A stretch of DNA of 64,000 bases from contig NZ_JAKKFI010000069.1 in the NCBI RefSeq assembly GCF_022230955.1, positions 98,267 through 162,266 of the forward strand, read 5' to 3'. Positions 16,185 to 24,264 of the stretch are shown here, piece after piece. The DNA comes from Micromonospora cabrerizensis (GTDB lineage Bacteria; Actinomycetota; Actinomycetes; Mycobacteriales; Micromonosporaceae). The position numbers were made by a program, and so were the translations under genes. Position 1 is the first letter of the stretch. Each line of letters starts with the position of its first letter. The notes under the pieces are model-generated. The model saw only the letters and a program-made list of their open reading frames with translations. It made no database searches and was not told where the DNA came from.

Positions 16185-17420
16185 TCATCGGCTGGAGTAG
16201 GAGCGGGCGAGCTCGTCCTCGACGAAGGCGGGCTTGACCAGCGTGATCGCCGGGATGGCCGCCACGAGGGCGACGGCGAGCAGAAACAGCAGCGGCAGGG
16301 TCCATCCGCCGCTCACGTCGTGCAGCAGCCCGACGAGCAGAGGACCGAGCGCGCCGAGCGCGTACGCGATCCCCTGCGCGAAGCCGCTCAGCGCGACGGT
16401 GCCGCCCTGGGTTCGGGTGCGTACGTTGATGAGTACGAGGCTGATTGGAAACAGGATCGAGCCCGAGCCGATGAGCAGCACCCAGAGCAGTGTGAGTGTC
16501 GCGGGCGCGAGCAGCAGGCCGAGGTAGCCGAGCACGAAGCTGGCGGTACCGGCGGCGATCAGCCAGCTGACAGAGCGCAGCCGCGCGACGAGCAGGGGTG
16601 CGATGAGCGCGATGGGGGCGCTGATGATGCCGGTGACGGCGAGCAGCACACCGGCTTCGGTCGGCGTCGAGCCAGCGATGTCGCCGAGGATCTCGGGCAG
16701 CCACGCGAAACACGCGTAGGTAAGGATCGTGCTGGTCGAGAAAACGACGGTGATCGACAGGGCCACGCGTGACCGCCACAGTCGCGTGACGAGGGTGGTG
16801 GGCGGGGACTCGACGGCGTCGGTCTCCGAAAGTCGTCGGCGGCGCTCCCGCGTGCTGATGACGAGCCACGGAACGAGCGCGACCACCGAGGTCGCCGCCC
16901 ATATGCCGAGTGAGAACCGCCATCCGACCTGCTCGGCGACCGGGGAGGCGAGCGCCGCGGGCAGGGCCGTGCTCACTCCCAGGATGCAGACGTAGATGGC
17001 GGTCAGCAACGCTATCCGGTCGGGGAAGTAGCGCCGCACGATCGGCGGCAGCAGCACATTGCCGATGCCCGTGCCGGCGAGCGCGACGACACTGCCGACG
17101 AGCAGCACCGCGTAGCCCGGGGCGGCTGCGCGCACGAGATGGCCGAGGGTCATGAGCAGCAGCGCCAGCACGATGCCACCGCCGAGGCCGAGGCCGCGGG
17201 CGACGCGCGGCGCGACGAACCCCGATACCGCCAGCAGGATCGGTGGCAATGTGCCGAGCAGCCCGACGCCGATGTTCGAAATCGGGATGTCCGCCCGGAT
17301 GTCACCGAGGATCGGCGACATCACCGCAACCGTCTGGCGCAGGGTGAGCGCGACAAGCACGATGCCCAGCAGCGCGGCCACGCGTCCCGCCCATACGGTA
17401 AGGGGTTTATCCGCAGACAT
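16185..17420 (-). CDS. MFS transporter, CynX/NimT family
   Basis: 411 aa, twelve predicted helices in two halves joined by the basic loop STRERRRRLSETDAVESPPTTL near residue 200. The opening LLGIVLVALTLRQTVAVMSPILGDIRADIPISNIGVGLLGTLPPILLAVSGFVAPRVARGLGL matches the cyanate (CynX) and nitroimidazole-efflux (NimT) family pattern. Substrate unknown. ATG at 17420 follows AAGGGG. It is the only gene within the tRNA-bounded insertion, so it may be recently acquired cargo. Confidence 0.85.
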   Translation of the reverse strand: MSADKPLTVWAGRVAALLGIVLVALTLRQTVAVMSPILGDIRADIPISNIGVGLLGTLPPILLAVSGFVAPRVARGLGLGGGIVLALLLMTLGHLVRAAAPGYAVLLVGSVVALAGTGIGNVLLPPIVRRYFPDRIALLTAIYVCILGVSTALPAALASPVAEQVGWRFSLGIWAATSVVALVPWLVISTRERRRRLSETDAVESPPTTLVTRLWRSRVALSITVVFSTSTILTYACFAWLPEILGDIAGSTPTEAGVLLAVTGIISAPIALIAPLLVARLRSVSWLIAAGTASFVLGYLGLLLAPATLTLLWVLLIGSGSILFPISLVLINVRTRTQGGTVALSGFAQGIAYALGALGPLLVGLLHDVSGGWTLPLLFLLAVALVAAIPAITLVKPAFVEDELARSYSSR

Positions 17421-17447
17421 CCCCTTACCGTAGTACTTCAGGCGGGA

Positions 17448-17462
17448 TCGTGATCATCACGA
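17448..17462. promoter_or_regulatory. Perfect 15-bp palindrome upstream of the CynX/NimT-type gene
   Basis: TCGTGATCATCACGA (7+1+7) centred 35 bp before the transporter ATG, a likely repressor site. A related CGTGATCACG sits past the gene end at 16174-16183. The cognate regulator is not in the window. Confidence 0.45.
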
Positions 17463-17529
17463 ATGTCGGCTTCTTGCGGAAGCGGTGAGGCCACGCGAAG
17501 TTCCAGATCAGGGAGATGATCTACGTTCG

Positions 17530-17578
17530 CCTGGTGCCCCCGGCAGGATTCGAACCTGCGACACACGGTTTAGGAAAC
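17530..17578. repeat. Second copy of the 49-bp att-like repeat, within the intact tRNA gene
   Basis: Identical to 15782-15830. It covers the 3' half of the tRNA-Arg gene and two bases beyond its CCA end. Confidence 0.9.
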
Positions 17579-17607
17579 CGATGCTCTATCCCCTGAGCTA
17601 CGGGGGC
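17532..17607 (-). tRNA. tRNA-Arg (anticodon CCT)
   Basis: 76 nt with encoded CCA. Acceptor GCCCCCG pairs with CGGGGGC; D arm GCTC/GAGC; anticodon loop TTCCTAA gives anticodon CCT (reads AGG); T arm with GGTTCGAATCC. Its 3' half is duplicated at 15782-15830. Confidence 0.97.
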
Positions 17608-17871
17608 GCGAGTGGTTAGTCTAGCGACCTACGGGGCGACCCGCGTTGGCAGGGACTGGCCCCCGTTGACCTGCGTTGACCGGCGGGCTGGCCCGCCGGA
17701 CGGCCACACGGCGAGGACAAATTTCCCGACGCACCACCGCGCGAGCGCACCGGCGGCTGACCGCCTGACCTCGACGGTCATCACCCTGGCGGCCAGCCGG
17801 CCTGGTCGGTACCTGCTCGACGTCGCTGCATCCCGGCGCGGATGGCGGCGGCCCATCAACCCGCAGGGTCG
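17608..17871. other. Intergenic region between tRNA-Arg and the TIGR03086-like pseudogene
   Basis: No coding frame that I trust. It contains one hairpin, CCGGCGGGC-TG-GCCCGCCGG (17680-17699), that may be a terminator or stray inverted repeat. Confidence 0.4.
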
Positions 17872-18445
17872 TCAGGCGGCGTCTGCCCGCCGCAGGTCAC
17901 GGCCGCTGAGAGCCAATGCCCGGCTGAACGGCGATGCCCCGTCGAAAGTAGCCAGTGGAGCGGCGAAGATACGCATCTGACGACCCTGCTTGCCCATGTC
18001 CCGCATGGCCTGGAGGGGCACCTGGGCGACGTCGTCGTCGCACCGCTGCCTCTGCCTGGCAGCCTCCGCCAGGTCTCAGCGGTGGATGGCCAGGTCACTG
18101 ATGAACATGGTCGTCGGCATCGACACATCACCCATGGTGGTGACAGGGGCTTGCCATGAGCCCGGCTTCGCCCAGGCGCTCGTCGCGGCGCGGGCCTCCT
18201 CGTCGAATCGGCTAGCCCCTACCCCAGCCGTAACCAGTTCGCAGCCCTGCGATTGCGCCGGGACCGGCTGCTGCCGGCCGGCGAGGCTGAGCGCGCATCC
18301 GACCTGAAGGAGGTAGTTGATCAGGGCCCGCGCGTTCCAGTCCCCGCACGGGGTCGGCGCCTCCATCTGGTCGGGCTTGACGCCGCGCACCAGGTCGCGT
18401 AGCTCGCGATCGGCGTTACCGCAGGCCGTGCCGTTCGTCGTGTCG
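17872..18445 (-). pseudogene. Broken TIGR03086/DinB-like metal-binding family gene
   Basis: The minus strand reads RELRDLVRGVKPDQMEAPTPCGDWNARALINYLLQ, the N-terminal signature of TIGR03086/mycothiol-dependent DinB-like proteins. It goes on to SDLAIHR, where TGA (18078-18076) replaces the expected Trp codon of the family IHxWDLA motif. The frame then continues DLAEAARQR and ends PFSRALALSGRDLRRADAA, which fits the usual C-terminus. Upstream of GVKPDQM there is no normal start region before a stop. One nonsense change plus a damaged 5' end indicates a decaying gene. Confidence 0.65.
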
Positions 18446-18793
18446 ACGACCGTCGACCCGGTGATCGACCTCTAACCAGCGGCTGATCGTGGTTGGGACC
18501 TCGGTTGTCACAAACCTGAGCCACACGCTTATCGGGCGCGACCAGCGCGGTGCGCTCGGCTTCGACGCGGGCGGGCTATCGGCTAGCGGTTCGGAGCGGT
18601 GGCGTCTGGGATGCCCATCTCCCTCGACCCTTGACTCCGTCACCCGCCAAGCCCGGAGCCACCTGGCTCCGGGCTTGGCTTCTGCCCTACTGAAGTGTTG
18701 CGTCAGGTGACCGAGCCGAGTGGGGTGGCGTCATCGCCGGTGGCGCTATTCCCCCTGCTGGTTCCGCTCGAGAGGCCGCACATGCCGAGCCGG
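18446..18793. other. Gene-free stretch with one strong hairpin
   Basis: No convincing frame. The only clear structure is the 15-bp inverted repeat at 18647-18678. This separates the decaying gene from the toxin/immunity locus. Confidence 0.45.
18647..18678. terminator. Perfect 15-bp hairpin
   Basis: CCAAGCCCGGAGCCA, CC loop, exact complement at 18664-18678. It lies about 115 bp past the end of the immunity gene (minus strand) and could terminate the toxin operon. Confidence 0.65.
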
Positions 18794-19243
18794 TCACTCC
18801 GTTCCATCGAGTTCTGGCGCCACCTCTTGGTGACCGGTAACGGTATTTTCAACCCAAAAGAGCTCGCCCGGAAGAACGGGGTAGGTTGCAGTCTCCACGA
18901 CTGAGTCAATACGCGACTCCAGTTCCTGGACTGACCCTGACCATGCTACAAATCGACTGTTCCATACGTCACCAACACAGACGAGACCATCGCGAAGCAA
19001 TTCCTTGACCGCTTCCACGCCAAGAGGTAGCGCCTCACGTTCCCTTCGGGCAAGCCACTCGTCGCGAGCGGCCGCAAGAGCTACGACTGTCGTCGAAGGC
19101 CCGCCCTGAGGAAAACCGGCTTGGATACGGTCGCCGTAGAACGCCTCCCGTGCGAAAGCGGCTATCTCGGCGATGCTAACCCAGTCGTCGGTTCCACTGA
19201 TCAAGATCTCTCGTTTGATGTAGGCAACCCTATGATTTGACAA
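18794..19243 (-). CDS. Putative immunity protein of the polymorphic toxin
   Basis: About 149 aa if TTG at 19243 is used; this overlaps the toxin 3' end by 14 nt. A TTG about 39 nt downstream is the alternative. Sequence: GTDDWVSIAEIAAFAREAFYGDRIQAG, VVALAAARDEWLARREREALPLGVEAVKELLRDGLVCVGDV, VAWSGSVQELESRIDSVVETATYPVLPGELFWVENT. It is small, acidic, cytosolic and of mixed alpha/beta type. I do not recognise a family. Immediate overlap with the C-terminal toxin end is the standard place for an immunity gene; the role is inferred from this. Confidence 0.6.
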   Translation of the reverse strand: MSNHRVAYIKREILISGTDDWVSIAEIAAFAREAFYGDRIQAGFPQGGPSTTVVALAAARDEWLARREREALPLGVEAVKELLRDGLVCVGDVWNSRFVAWSGSVQELESRIDSVVETATYPVLPGELFWVENTVTGHQEVAPELDGTE

Positions 19244-22200
19244 TATGAACCTTCTTGACCCTGGCGACCCCAGGAATCGTAATTTCAATTGTTGCTCCAC
19301 CAGAAAGAGAGCCGTTACGAAACCCGACAGTCGTTCCGTCAGGCAAACGAACCGACACTCCGTCGTAGGTAGGCGGCGTGTTATCCGTGCCACCCTGCGA
19401 CCACCTGGTGTAGAGGGCTCGCAATTCGCCCTCGTTCGGCACGGTGCGCACCCACTTTTGCTTCCCTGGTGTGAGTCCCTTCAACTCTTCGCCGATGCTC
19501 GTCGCACAGGGGATCGGCCCGCTGGTTTGGGCCAGGCGTCTCGTGTCACCAGCCAACACATAGCGCTGGCGGGTTCCATCGTACGTGGACGAGGTCGTTC
19601 CCGCGCTCTCAGAAACCGCCGCCTGTTCTTGCTCTGCGGGCCTTCCGCTGCTGTGAAGCGCTCGGGTGCCGGACGCGGCTACCTTCGATCCGGGGACCGG
19701 GCAACTGATGTTCTTGCGGAGTTTCTCAATGAGGTTTTTGATGTTGCGGAATTTGTCGGAGTTTTTCCAGGCTTTGCCGGCGGTGCCGAGGGTGCCGATG
19801 ATCGGGGCTGCGGAGAAGCCGCTGAGGAGGCCGCCAACCCAGTCGCCGCGGCCGAAGGAGATGCCGGCGTCGATGATGTCGCAGGCTTCGCCGGCGCCGG
19901 GGACGAGTCCGCAGGCCATCAGGGTGAACTGGAGCATGTCCATCAGGACGTCGGCGTTCTCGCCGATGAGGTGTTTGAGGTCGCCGAGCATGGCGCACCC
20001 GGTGGAGGGCACGTTCGTCGGCGTCGCGCACTTCTCCTTGTCCATGAGGGCTTTGGCGAAGTCGGTGAAGACACTCACGCATTGCCGGGACAACGATGAC
20101 GGGTCGATTGCCAGGCAGCCCCACGTTTTGTGGTTGTCCATCGCGGTGCCGTTGCCGTCCGGGCCGCTGCCCGGTTCGGTGCTGCGGCGTTGCTGCTCGG
20201 CTGCTTTGACGCGCTCGAGGTAGATGAGGGTGGCTTCCTGGGCTGCCTGTGCGGCCGCGGTGGCGTCTTTCCCGGCGGCCTCGGCGGATGCTCGGGCGTC
20301 GCGCTTGGCCTGGAACGCGGCCTGGGCGTCGGCTTGGGCGCGGTCAGCGGCGGCGGTCGCGGTCGCTGCGGAGCGGGCGGCCGCGCTGGCGCTGGCCTGG
20401 GCCCGGTTGGAGGCGGTGCGGGCGGTGACCGCGGACGCGGCCGCCTGGTCGGCTGAGCGTTTGGCGTCGGCTGCGGACGCCGCGGCCTGGTTGGAGAACG
20501 TGACCGCCTGCTGGGCTGCCTTGTCCGCCCGCACCTTGGCCGCGTTGGCCTCGTCGACGTAACCCTGGGCCCGTTTGGCTGCCTCCACCGCGCGGTCGGC
20601 GTCCTCCAGTGCGGTCTGCGCGTACTGCTGCGCCTCGGCGACGAGCTTCTTCACCGTGCTCAGGTGCGCGGCCTGCTCCTGGTCACGCTGCATCGCGTCG
20701 AACTGCCCGGTGCTCAGGAAGTACGACAGCTGCGACGCCGGACCGGCCAGCGCGACCTTCGCGGCGGCTTGCACCTCCGGGCCGCCGTTGCCCATCACCC
20801 GGTAGGCCTCGAGCCGCTCGTCGGCCGACCGCGCGGTGTGTTGCCCGGTGCGCAGGAACTGGTGCAACTCCGCCGAGGTCCCGGCCAGAGCACGTTCAGT
20901 CGCGGCCTTGAGGTTCACACCCGTGCTCGCGGCCTGCAAAATCTGGTAGGCCGCCTGCCGGTCCTTGGTGACCTTGCCGGCGTAGTTACGGGTGCGCAGG
21001 AAGGCCTCGACGGTCGCGTCGTCACCGGTGAGCGCCGTCTGCGCGGCGGTCTTCTCCGCACCGTCGGGCAGCGTGTCCACCAGTCGCCACAGCCGCGCCC
21101 GGTCGTCCTGCCCCGCCGCGGAGCGCCGCCCCCCGGACAGCCACAGCCGAATCTCGGCCTCGTCACCGGCGAGCGCGTCGCGGGCAGCCCGCTGGGTCCA
21201 TTCACCACCAGTGCTCAGGAGTGCCAGCGCGGCCCGGCGTCCCCGATCGACCACCACGGTGGCGTCCGCGCCCGGGGTACTCGCCTCGGTCAGCAGCGTC
21301 GCCGTGGCGGCGTTGATCCGGTCCTGCTCAGCGGTGTCCCACAACAGCGAACGGTTCCACGCCGCGAGTTCACCGCCCGCGGCCAGCGACTCCTGCTCGG
21401 CCTGCAACGCCGCCTGAGCCTGCTGCACTCCCTGCTCGGTCCACTCCGCCAGCCGGGCCTCGTCCTCCGTGCGCGCCAACGCCTCGACGCTGGCAGCCTG
21501 CTCGGCCGCGCTCACCGCGACGTTCGCCGCGTCTACCGCTGCGAGAGCGTGCTTGGCCGACTCGGCGGCGGAGAACTGTGCACGATCCGCAGCATCGGCG
21601 GCAGCCAACGCCTGGGTCACCGCCGTCTGCGCGTGCTGCGCAGCCGACTGCGCCAACGCGAACGCCTTGTCCGACGCCTCCTTCGCCTGCCGCGCCAACG
21701 CCTCAGCCCGGTCCGCCGCCCGATCCGCCGACGCCGCCGCACCCCGCGCCTGCGCCGCCGCGTTCCGAGCCCGCTGAGCCTGCTGCGCCGACACACCCGA
21801 CTGCCGACCCGCCTCATCAGCGGCCACACCCGCAGCCGCCGCGTTCCCGGACGCCGACTTCGCCGCCGCCGCCGCAGCCGAAGCCTTCGCCAACGAACGG
21901 TCCCGCTCCGCCTTGACCTGCGCCAATTCCTGGGCACGCGCCGCCGCGTCGCGCGCGGCCTCCGCCGCCTCCCGCGCGAGGCGCGCATCCCCGGCGTTCA
22001 ACCGCGCAGCCGCCGCCGCCTTCTGCGCCCGCGACGCCGCCTGCGCGGTCAACGCAGCCGCCGTCGTCGCCTTGCGCGACGCATCAGCCGCGACCTGCGC
22101 CGCCCGCATCGCCGCGTTCGACGCCACCACCGCGTCCCGCGCCGCCTCAGCCGCACCATCAGCCGCGTCCGCCGCCCGACCAGCCGCAGCCGACGCCTTC

Positions 22201-23108
22201 CGCGCGTCACCACCAGCAGCCCGCGCCTCAGCCTGCGCCGCCAGCGCCGCCTTCTTCGCCTCCTCCGCCGCGTTACCCGCCCGCGTCGAGGTCTCCTCCG
22301 CCGCCAACGCCTCCCGCGCCGTCGTCTCACTGGCCTGCTTCGCCTGCTCAGTCAGACTACGAATCGACGCCAACTCCGCATCCCGCGCCCGAGCCACGAA
22401 CTGACCCCACCGCAGGAACTCCTTCAACTCCTCCGCCGTGCCCTGCAACGCCGCCTGCGCCGCCAGATCCAACATCCGACCACTGTTGTTCGGCGCATTG
22501 GCCAACATCCGCGTCGCGGCCAACCGGTCATCAACGTGCTCCGCCGCCTCACGCTGCGACGCGAGGAACTCGTCAATCTGCTCAGCACCACCAGCGAGAG
22601 CGCTCTGCGCGGCGCCCTTGACCGTCACACCACCGGATTCCAAGATCCGGTACACCCGCAACCGCTCATCGGCATCCCACGCCGACTCAAACCCACCATT
22701 GGCAAACGCCCAGATGTCCTCACGCGACTTGCCCAACGTCGCCAACGCCGCCGCCCGCACCGTCGGCCCATCCATCCCAGCCAACGTCTCAACCGCAGCC
22801 CGCTCATCCGCCCGTTGGGCGATGTCATACCCGGTCTCGAAGTAGTAGCGGACATCCTGATCGGAGCCGAGCAGTGCGGTTTCCGCAGCACGCTTGACCG
22901 ACGACCCACCCTCGAGCAGGTCAACGACGGCCTCGTCGCGCATCTCCATGATCGTGAGATCGCCATCGATCTCGGCGTACGCGGGAATCCCGGAGCCGGC
23001 GACCTGCACAACCATCATCACCGCCAGACTGGCGACGACAACTTTCCACCCGCCCCGGATGGTCCTGCGAATTTTCGTGATCATCACCACAGGCCAAGAA
23101 GAGCCCAT
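19230..23108 (-). CDS. ALF-repeat polymorphic toxin, secreted, about 1290 aa
   Basis: Start at ATG 23108 (AGGGG upstream); signal segment WKVVVASLAVMMVVQVAGSGIPAYA. Then ALF repeats (pattern AL-x-G-x4-I/V-x2-F-x9-DxR; for example TLGKSREDIWAFANGG, ALAGGAEQIDEFLASQ) in two blocks, about residues 60-240 and 640-840. Between and after them are long alanine-rich coiled-coil segments. Near residue 1100 a hydrophobic pre-toxin region appears (CGLVPGAGEACDIIDAGISFGRGDWVGGLLSGFSAAPIIG), as in PT-TG-like modules. The last 90 residues (KWVRTVPNEGELRALYTRWSQGG, then GVSVRLPDGTTVGFRN and GATIEITIPG) look like a compact toxin tip, perhaps of the BECR nuclease fold; activity unproven. The overlapping downstream gene is the likely immunity protein. 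Confidence 0.8.
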   Translation of the reverse strand: MGSSWPVVMITKIRRTIRGGWKVVVASLAVMMVVQVAGSGIPAYAEIDGDLTIMEMRDEAVVDLLEGGSSVKRAAETALLGSDQDVRYYFETGYDIAQRADERAAVETLAGMDGPTVRAAALATLGKSREDIWAFANGGFESAWDADERLRVYRILESGGVTVKGAAQSALAGGAEQIDEFLASQREAAEHVDDRLAATRMLANAPNNSGRMLDLAAQAALQGTAEELKEFLRWGQFVARARDAELASIRSLTEQAKQASETTAREALAAEETSTRAGNAAEEAKKAALAAQAEARAAGGDARKASAAAGRAADAADGAAEAARDAVVASNAAMRAAQVAADASRKATTAAALTAQAASRAQKAAAAARLNAGDARLAREAAEAARDAAARAQELAQVKAERDRSLAKASAAAAAAKSASGNAAAAGVAADEAGRQSGVSAQQAQRARNAAAQARGAAASADRAADRAEALARQAKEASDKAFALAQSAAQHAQTAVTQALAAADAADRAQFSAAESAKHALAAVDAANVAVSAAEQAASVEALARTEDEARLAEWTEQGVQQAQAALQAEQESLAAGGELAAWNRSLLWDTAEQDRINAATATLLTEASTPGADATVVVDRGRRAALALLSTGGEWTQRAARDALAGDEAEIRLWLSGGRRSAAGQDDRARLWRLVDTLPDGAEKTAAQTALTGDDATVEAFLRTRNYAGKVTKDRQAAYQILQAASTGVNLKAATERALAGTSAELHQFLRTGQHTARSADERLEAYRVMGNGGPEVQAAAKVALAGPASQLSYFLSTGQFDAMQRDQEQAAHLSTVKKLVAEAQQYAQTALEDADRAVEAAKRAQGYVDEANAAKVRADKAAQQAVTFSNQAAASAADAKRSADQAAASAVTARTASNRAQASASAAARSAATATAAADRAQADAQAAFQAKRDARASAEAAGKDATAAAQAAQEATLIYLERVKAAEQQRRSTEPGSGPDGNGTAMDNHKTWGCLAIDPSSLSRQCVSVFTDFAKALMDKEKCATPTNVPSTGCAMLGDLKHLIGENADVLMDMLQFTLMACGLVPGAGEACDIIDAGISFGRGDWVGGLLSGFSAAPIIGTLGTAGKAWKNSDKFRNIKNLIEKLRKNISCPVPGSKVAASGTRALHSSGRPAEQEQAAVSESAGTTSSTYDGTRQRYVLAGDTRRLAQTSGPIPCATSIGEELKGLTPGKQKWVRTVPNEGELRALYTRWSQGGTDNTPPTYDGVSVRLPDGTTVGFRNGSLSGGATIEITIPGVARVKKVHIVKS

Positions 23109-23268
23109 CACAACCCCTATGAATTTGGACAGGCCGAGGCAACCCATGTCCGTGCACCGCGATGGGACACGTGTCATCGACCAGACGCGGCGACAGGAAA
23201 AAGGGCCGGGTCACCCCAGGACCGGAGCCGAAAGAAGTACCGGAGGGCCCCGAGGCCCCTCGACGGAC

Positions 23269-23784
23269 CTACTCGTTACGAAGCTCGACCAGGATGGCCT
23301 GCGGCGTTTCGCCGTCGTCGCCCGGCTCGATCGCGACCGGCTGGTTCGGCGCCACCTCATAGGTGGGGAGAATCGTGTTGTCCGGCAACTTTGCCTTCAC
23401 CAGGATCGTCTCACTGCCACCACGCACACCGAACGTGCCAGGAATCTCCAGGGTCAACAGACCCTTCGACCCAATCGTCCGGAAGCAGAAATACATTCCA
23501 TAGGGCTCGACATCCAGGTGCTTCTCCACCTGGATCAGACCGACGGGGCACTGCGACCCGCTGTACGGACGCGCCGAGTCGAACACAATGTGCCCGTCAC
23601 CCTTGAAAAGCTTCAACCCGTGCTCGGCCAGAATCGCCTCAGCACCCGGGTAAGCATAATCCTCCACGATGGACGGCGGAGTATCCGCCTGCTCCGCCGC
23701 GGAACCACTCGTGGCGCTCAACGCCACTACACCGCCAACAGCAACCAGGACAGCGACGCCAACAAGCGCACTGGCACCCTTCAT
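23269..23784 (-). CDS. Secreted protein upstream of the ALF-repeat toxin
   Basis: 171 aa, ATG at 23784 after GGGGGAG. Signal peptide 1-30 (ALVGVAVLVAVGGVVALSATSGSA). The mature part has a cysteine pair (SQCPVGLIQ, YFCFRTIG) and a beta-rich pattern ending PQAILVELRNE. No family recognised. It is 160 bp upstream of and co-oriented with the toxin, so may assist its export or display. Confidence 0.6.
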   Translation of the reverse strand: MKGASALVGVAVLVAVGGVVALSATSGSAAEQADTPPSIVEDYAYPGAEAILAEHGLKLFKGDGHIVFDSARPYSGSQCPVGLIQVEKHLDVEPYGMYFCFRTIGSKGLLTLEIPGTFGVRGGSETILVKAKLPDNTILPTYEVAPNQPVAIEPGDDGETPQAILVELRNE

Positions 23785-24113
23785 GATCTCCCCCGTGGAG
23801 TTCACGCCTCGACCCCGGATGGGACCGTAGAGCGACGATCGAGACCATATCGGTGATCGGGCATGTCTTCAAGCCCCGAGAATCGCCGACTGACACGGGG
23901 TCGGGCGCCAGCTCCCCGGCTAGCTCAATCCAGGGTGCGCATGAGGCACAGGCGTCCGACGAACTGACGTTGGCACTGAGCCCGGGACGGGCTGGTCACG
24001 TGGCGCTGCAAGGCATCGCGGCCTGAGCCGGGGCAGGGCGGCGCGACGAGAACAGGGTGCGCCAGAGGGCCTTGATCGAGAAGCACGGACGCGGCAGTGC
24101 CATCGTCACAGCA

Positions 24114-24137
24114 CCTACACCGAATGTAGGCTTTTTT
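24114..24137 (+). terminator. Intrinsic terminator with U-tract, no gene in front
   Basis: CCTACA, loop CCGAA, TGTAGG, then CTTTTTT. A classical U-tract terminator is unusual at this GC. The only plus-strand gene nearby starts 128 nt downstream, so this is either the end of a small RNA or an attenuator in the leader of the beta-helix gene. Confidence 0.65.
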
Positions 24138-24160
24138 CGCATAAGACCGTTTGATGCGAA
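24136..24160. other. Second hairpin overlapping the U-tract
   Basis: TTCGCAT (24136-24142) pairs with ATGCGAA (24154-24160) around an 11-nt loop. Its 5' arm begins with the last two T of the U-tract. Confidence 0.5.
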
Positions 24161-24264
24161 GAACGCTCGGCTACGTTCCCCTTGGAGGCGGCAACCCTTT
24201 TGTCGCTGTCTGCACCGATTGTGACGTGCAGAGACATGGTGTGCGGAGAAGGGCCAGGTAGCTG

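Larger units (their letters stand above)
15782..17578. mobile_element. Small tRNA-Arg-associated insertion bounded by 49-bp att repeats
   Basis: Direct 49-bp repeats flank 1.75 kb holding one MFS transporter gene and 354 bp without a recognisable gene. No integrase or excisionase is visible, so it is either a degenerate integrative element, a non-autonomous one, or the remains after a deletion. The tRNA copy at 17532-17607 is complete and should be functional, as expected when an element restores the tRNA end. Confidence 0.65.
23785..24264. other. Long intergenic/leader region between divergent genes
   Basis: 480 bp with no coding frame I accept. It must hold promoters for the secreted protein (minus) and the beta-helix protein (plus). 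The plus strand has two adjoining hairpins, one with a U-tract (see 24114-24160), in a locally AT-rich island. Confidence 0.5.

Noticed and set aside
17680..17699. CCGGCGGGC-TG-GCCCGCCGG as the tRNA-Arg terminator
   Set aside because: It lies on the 5' side of the minus-strand tRNA gene, so cannot terminate it; probably a chance GC dyad.
20664..23606. Long plus-strand open frames antisense to the ALF toxin
   Set aside because: They are Arg/Pro/His-rich products of the alanine codon bias on the other strand, without start signals or family resemblance.
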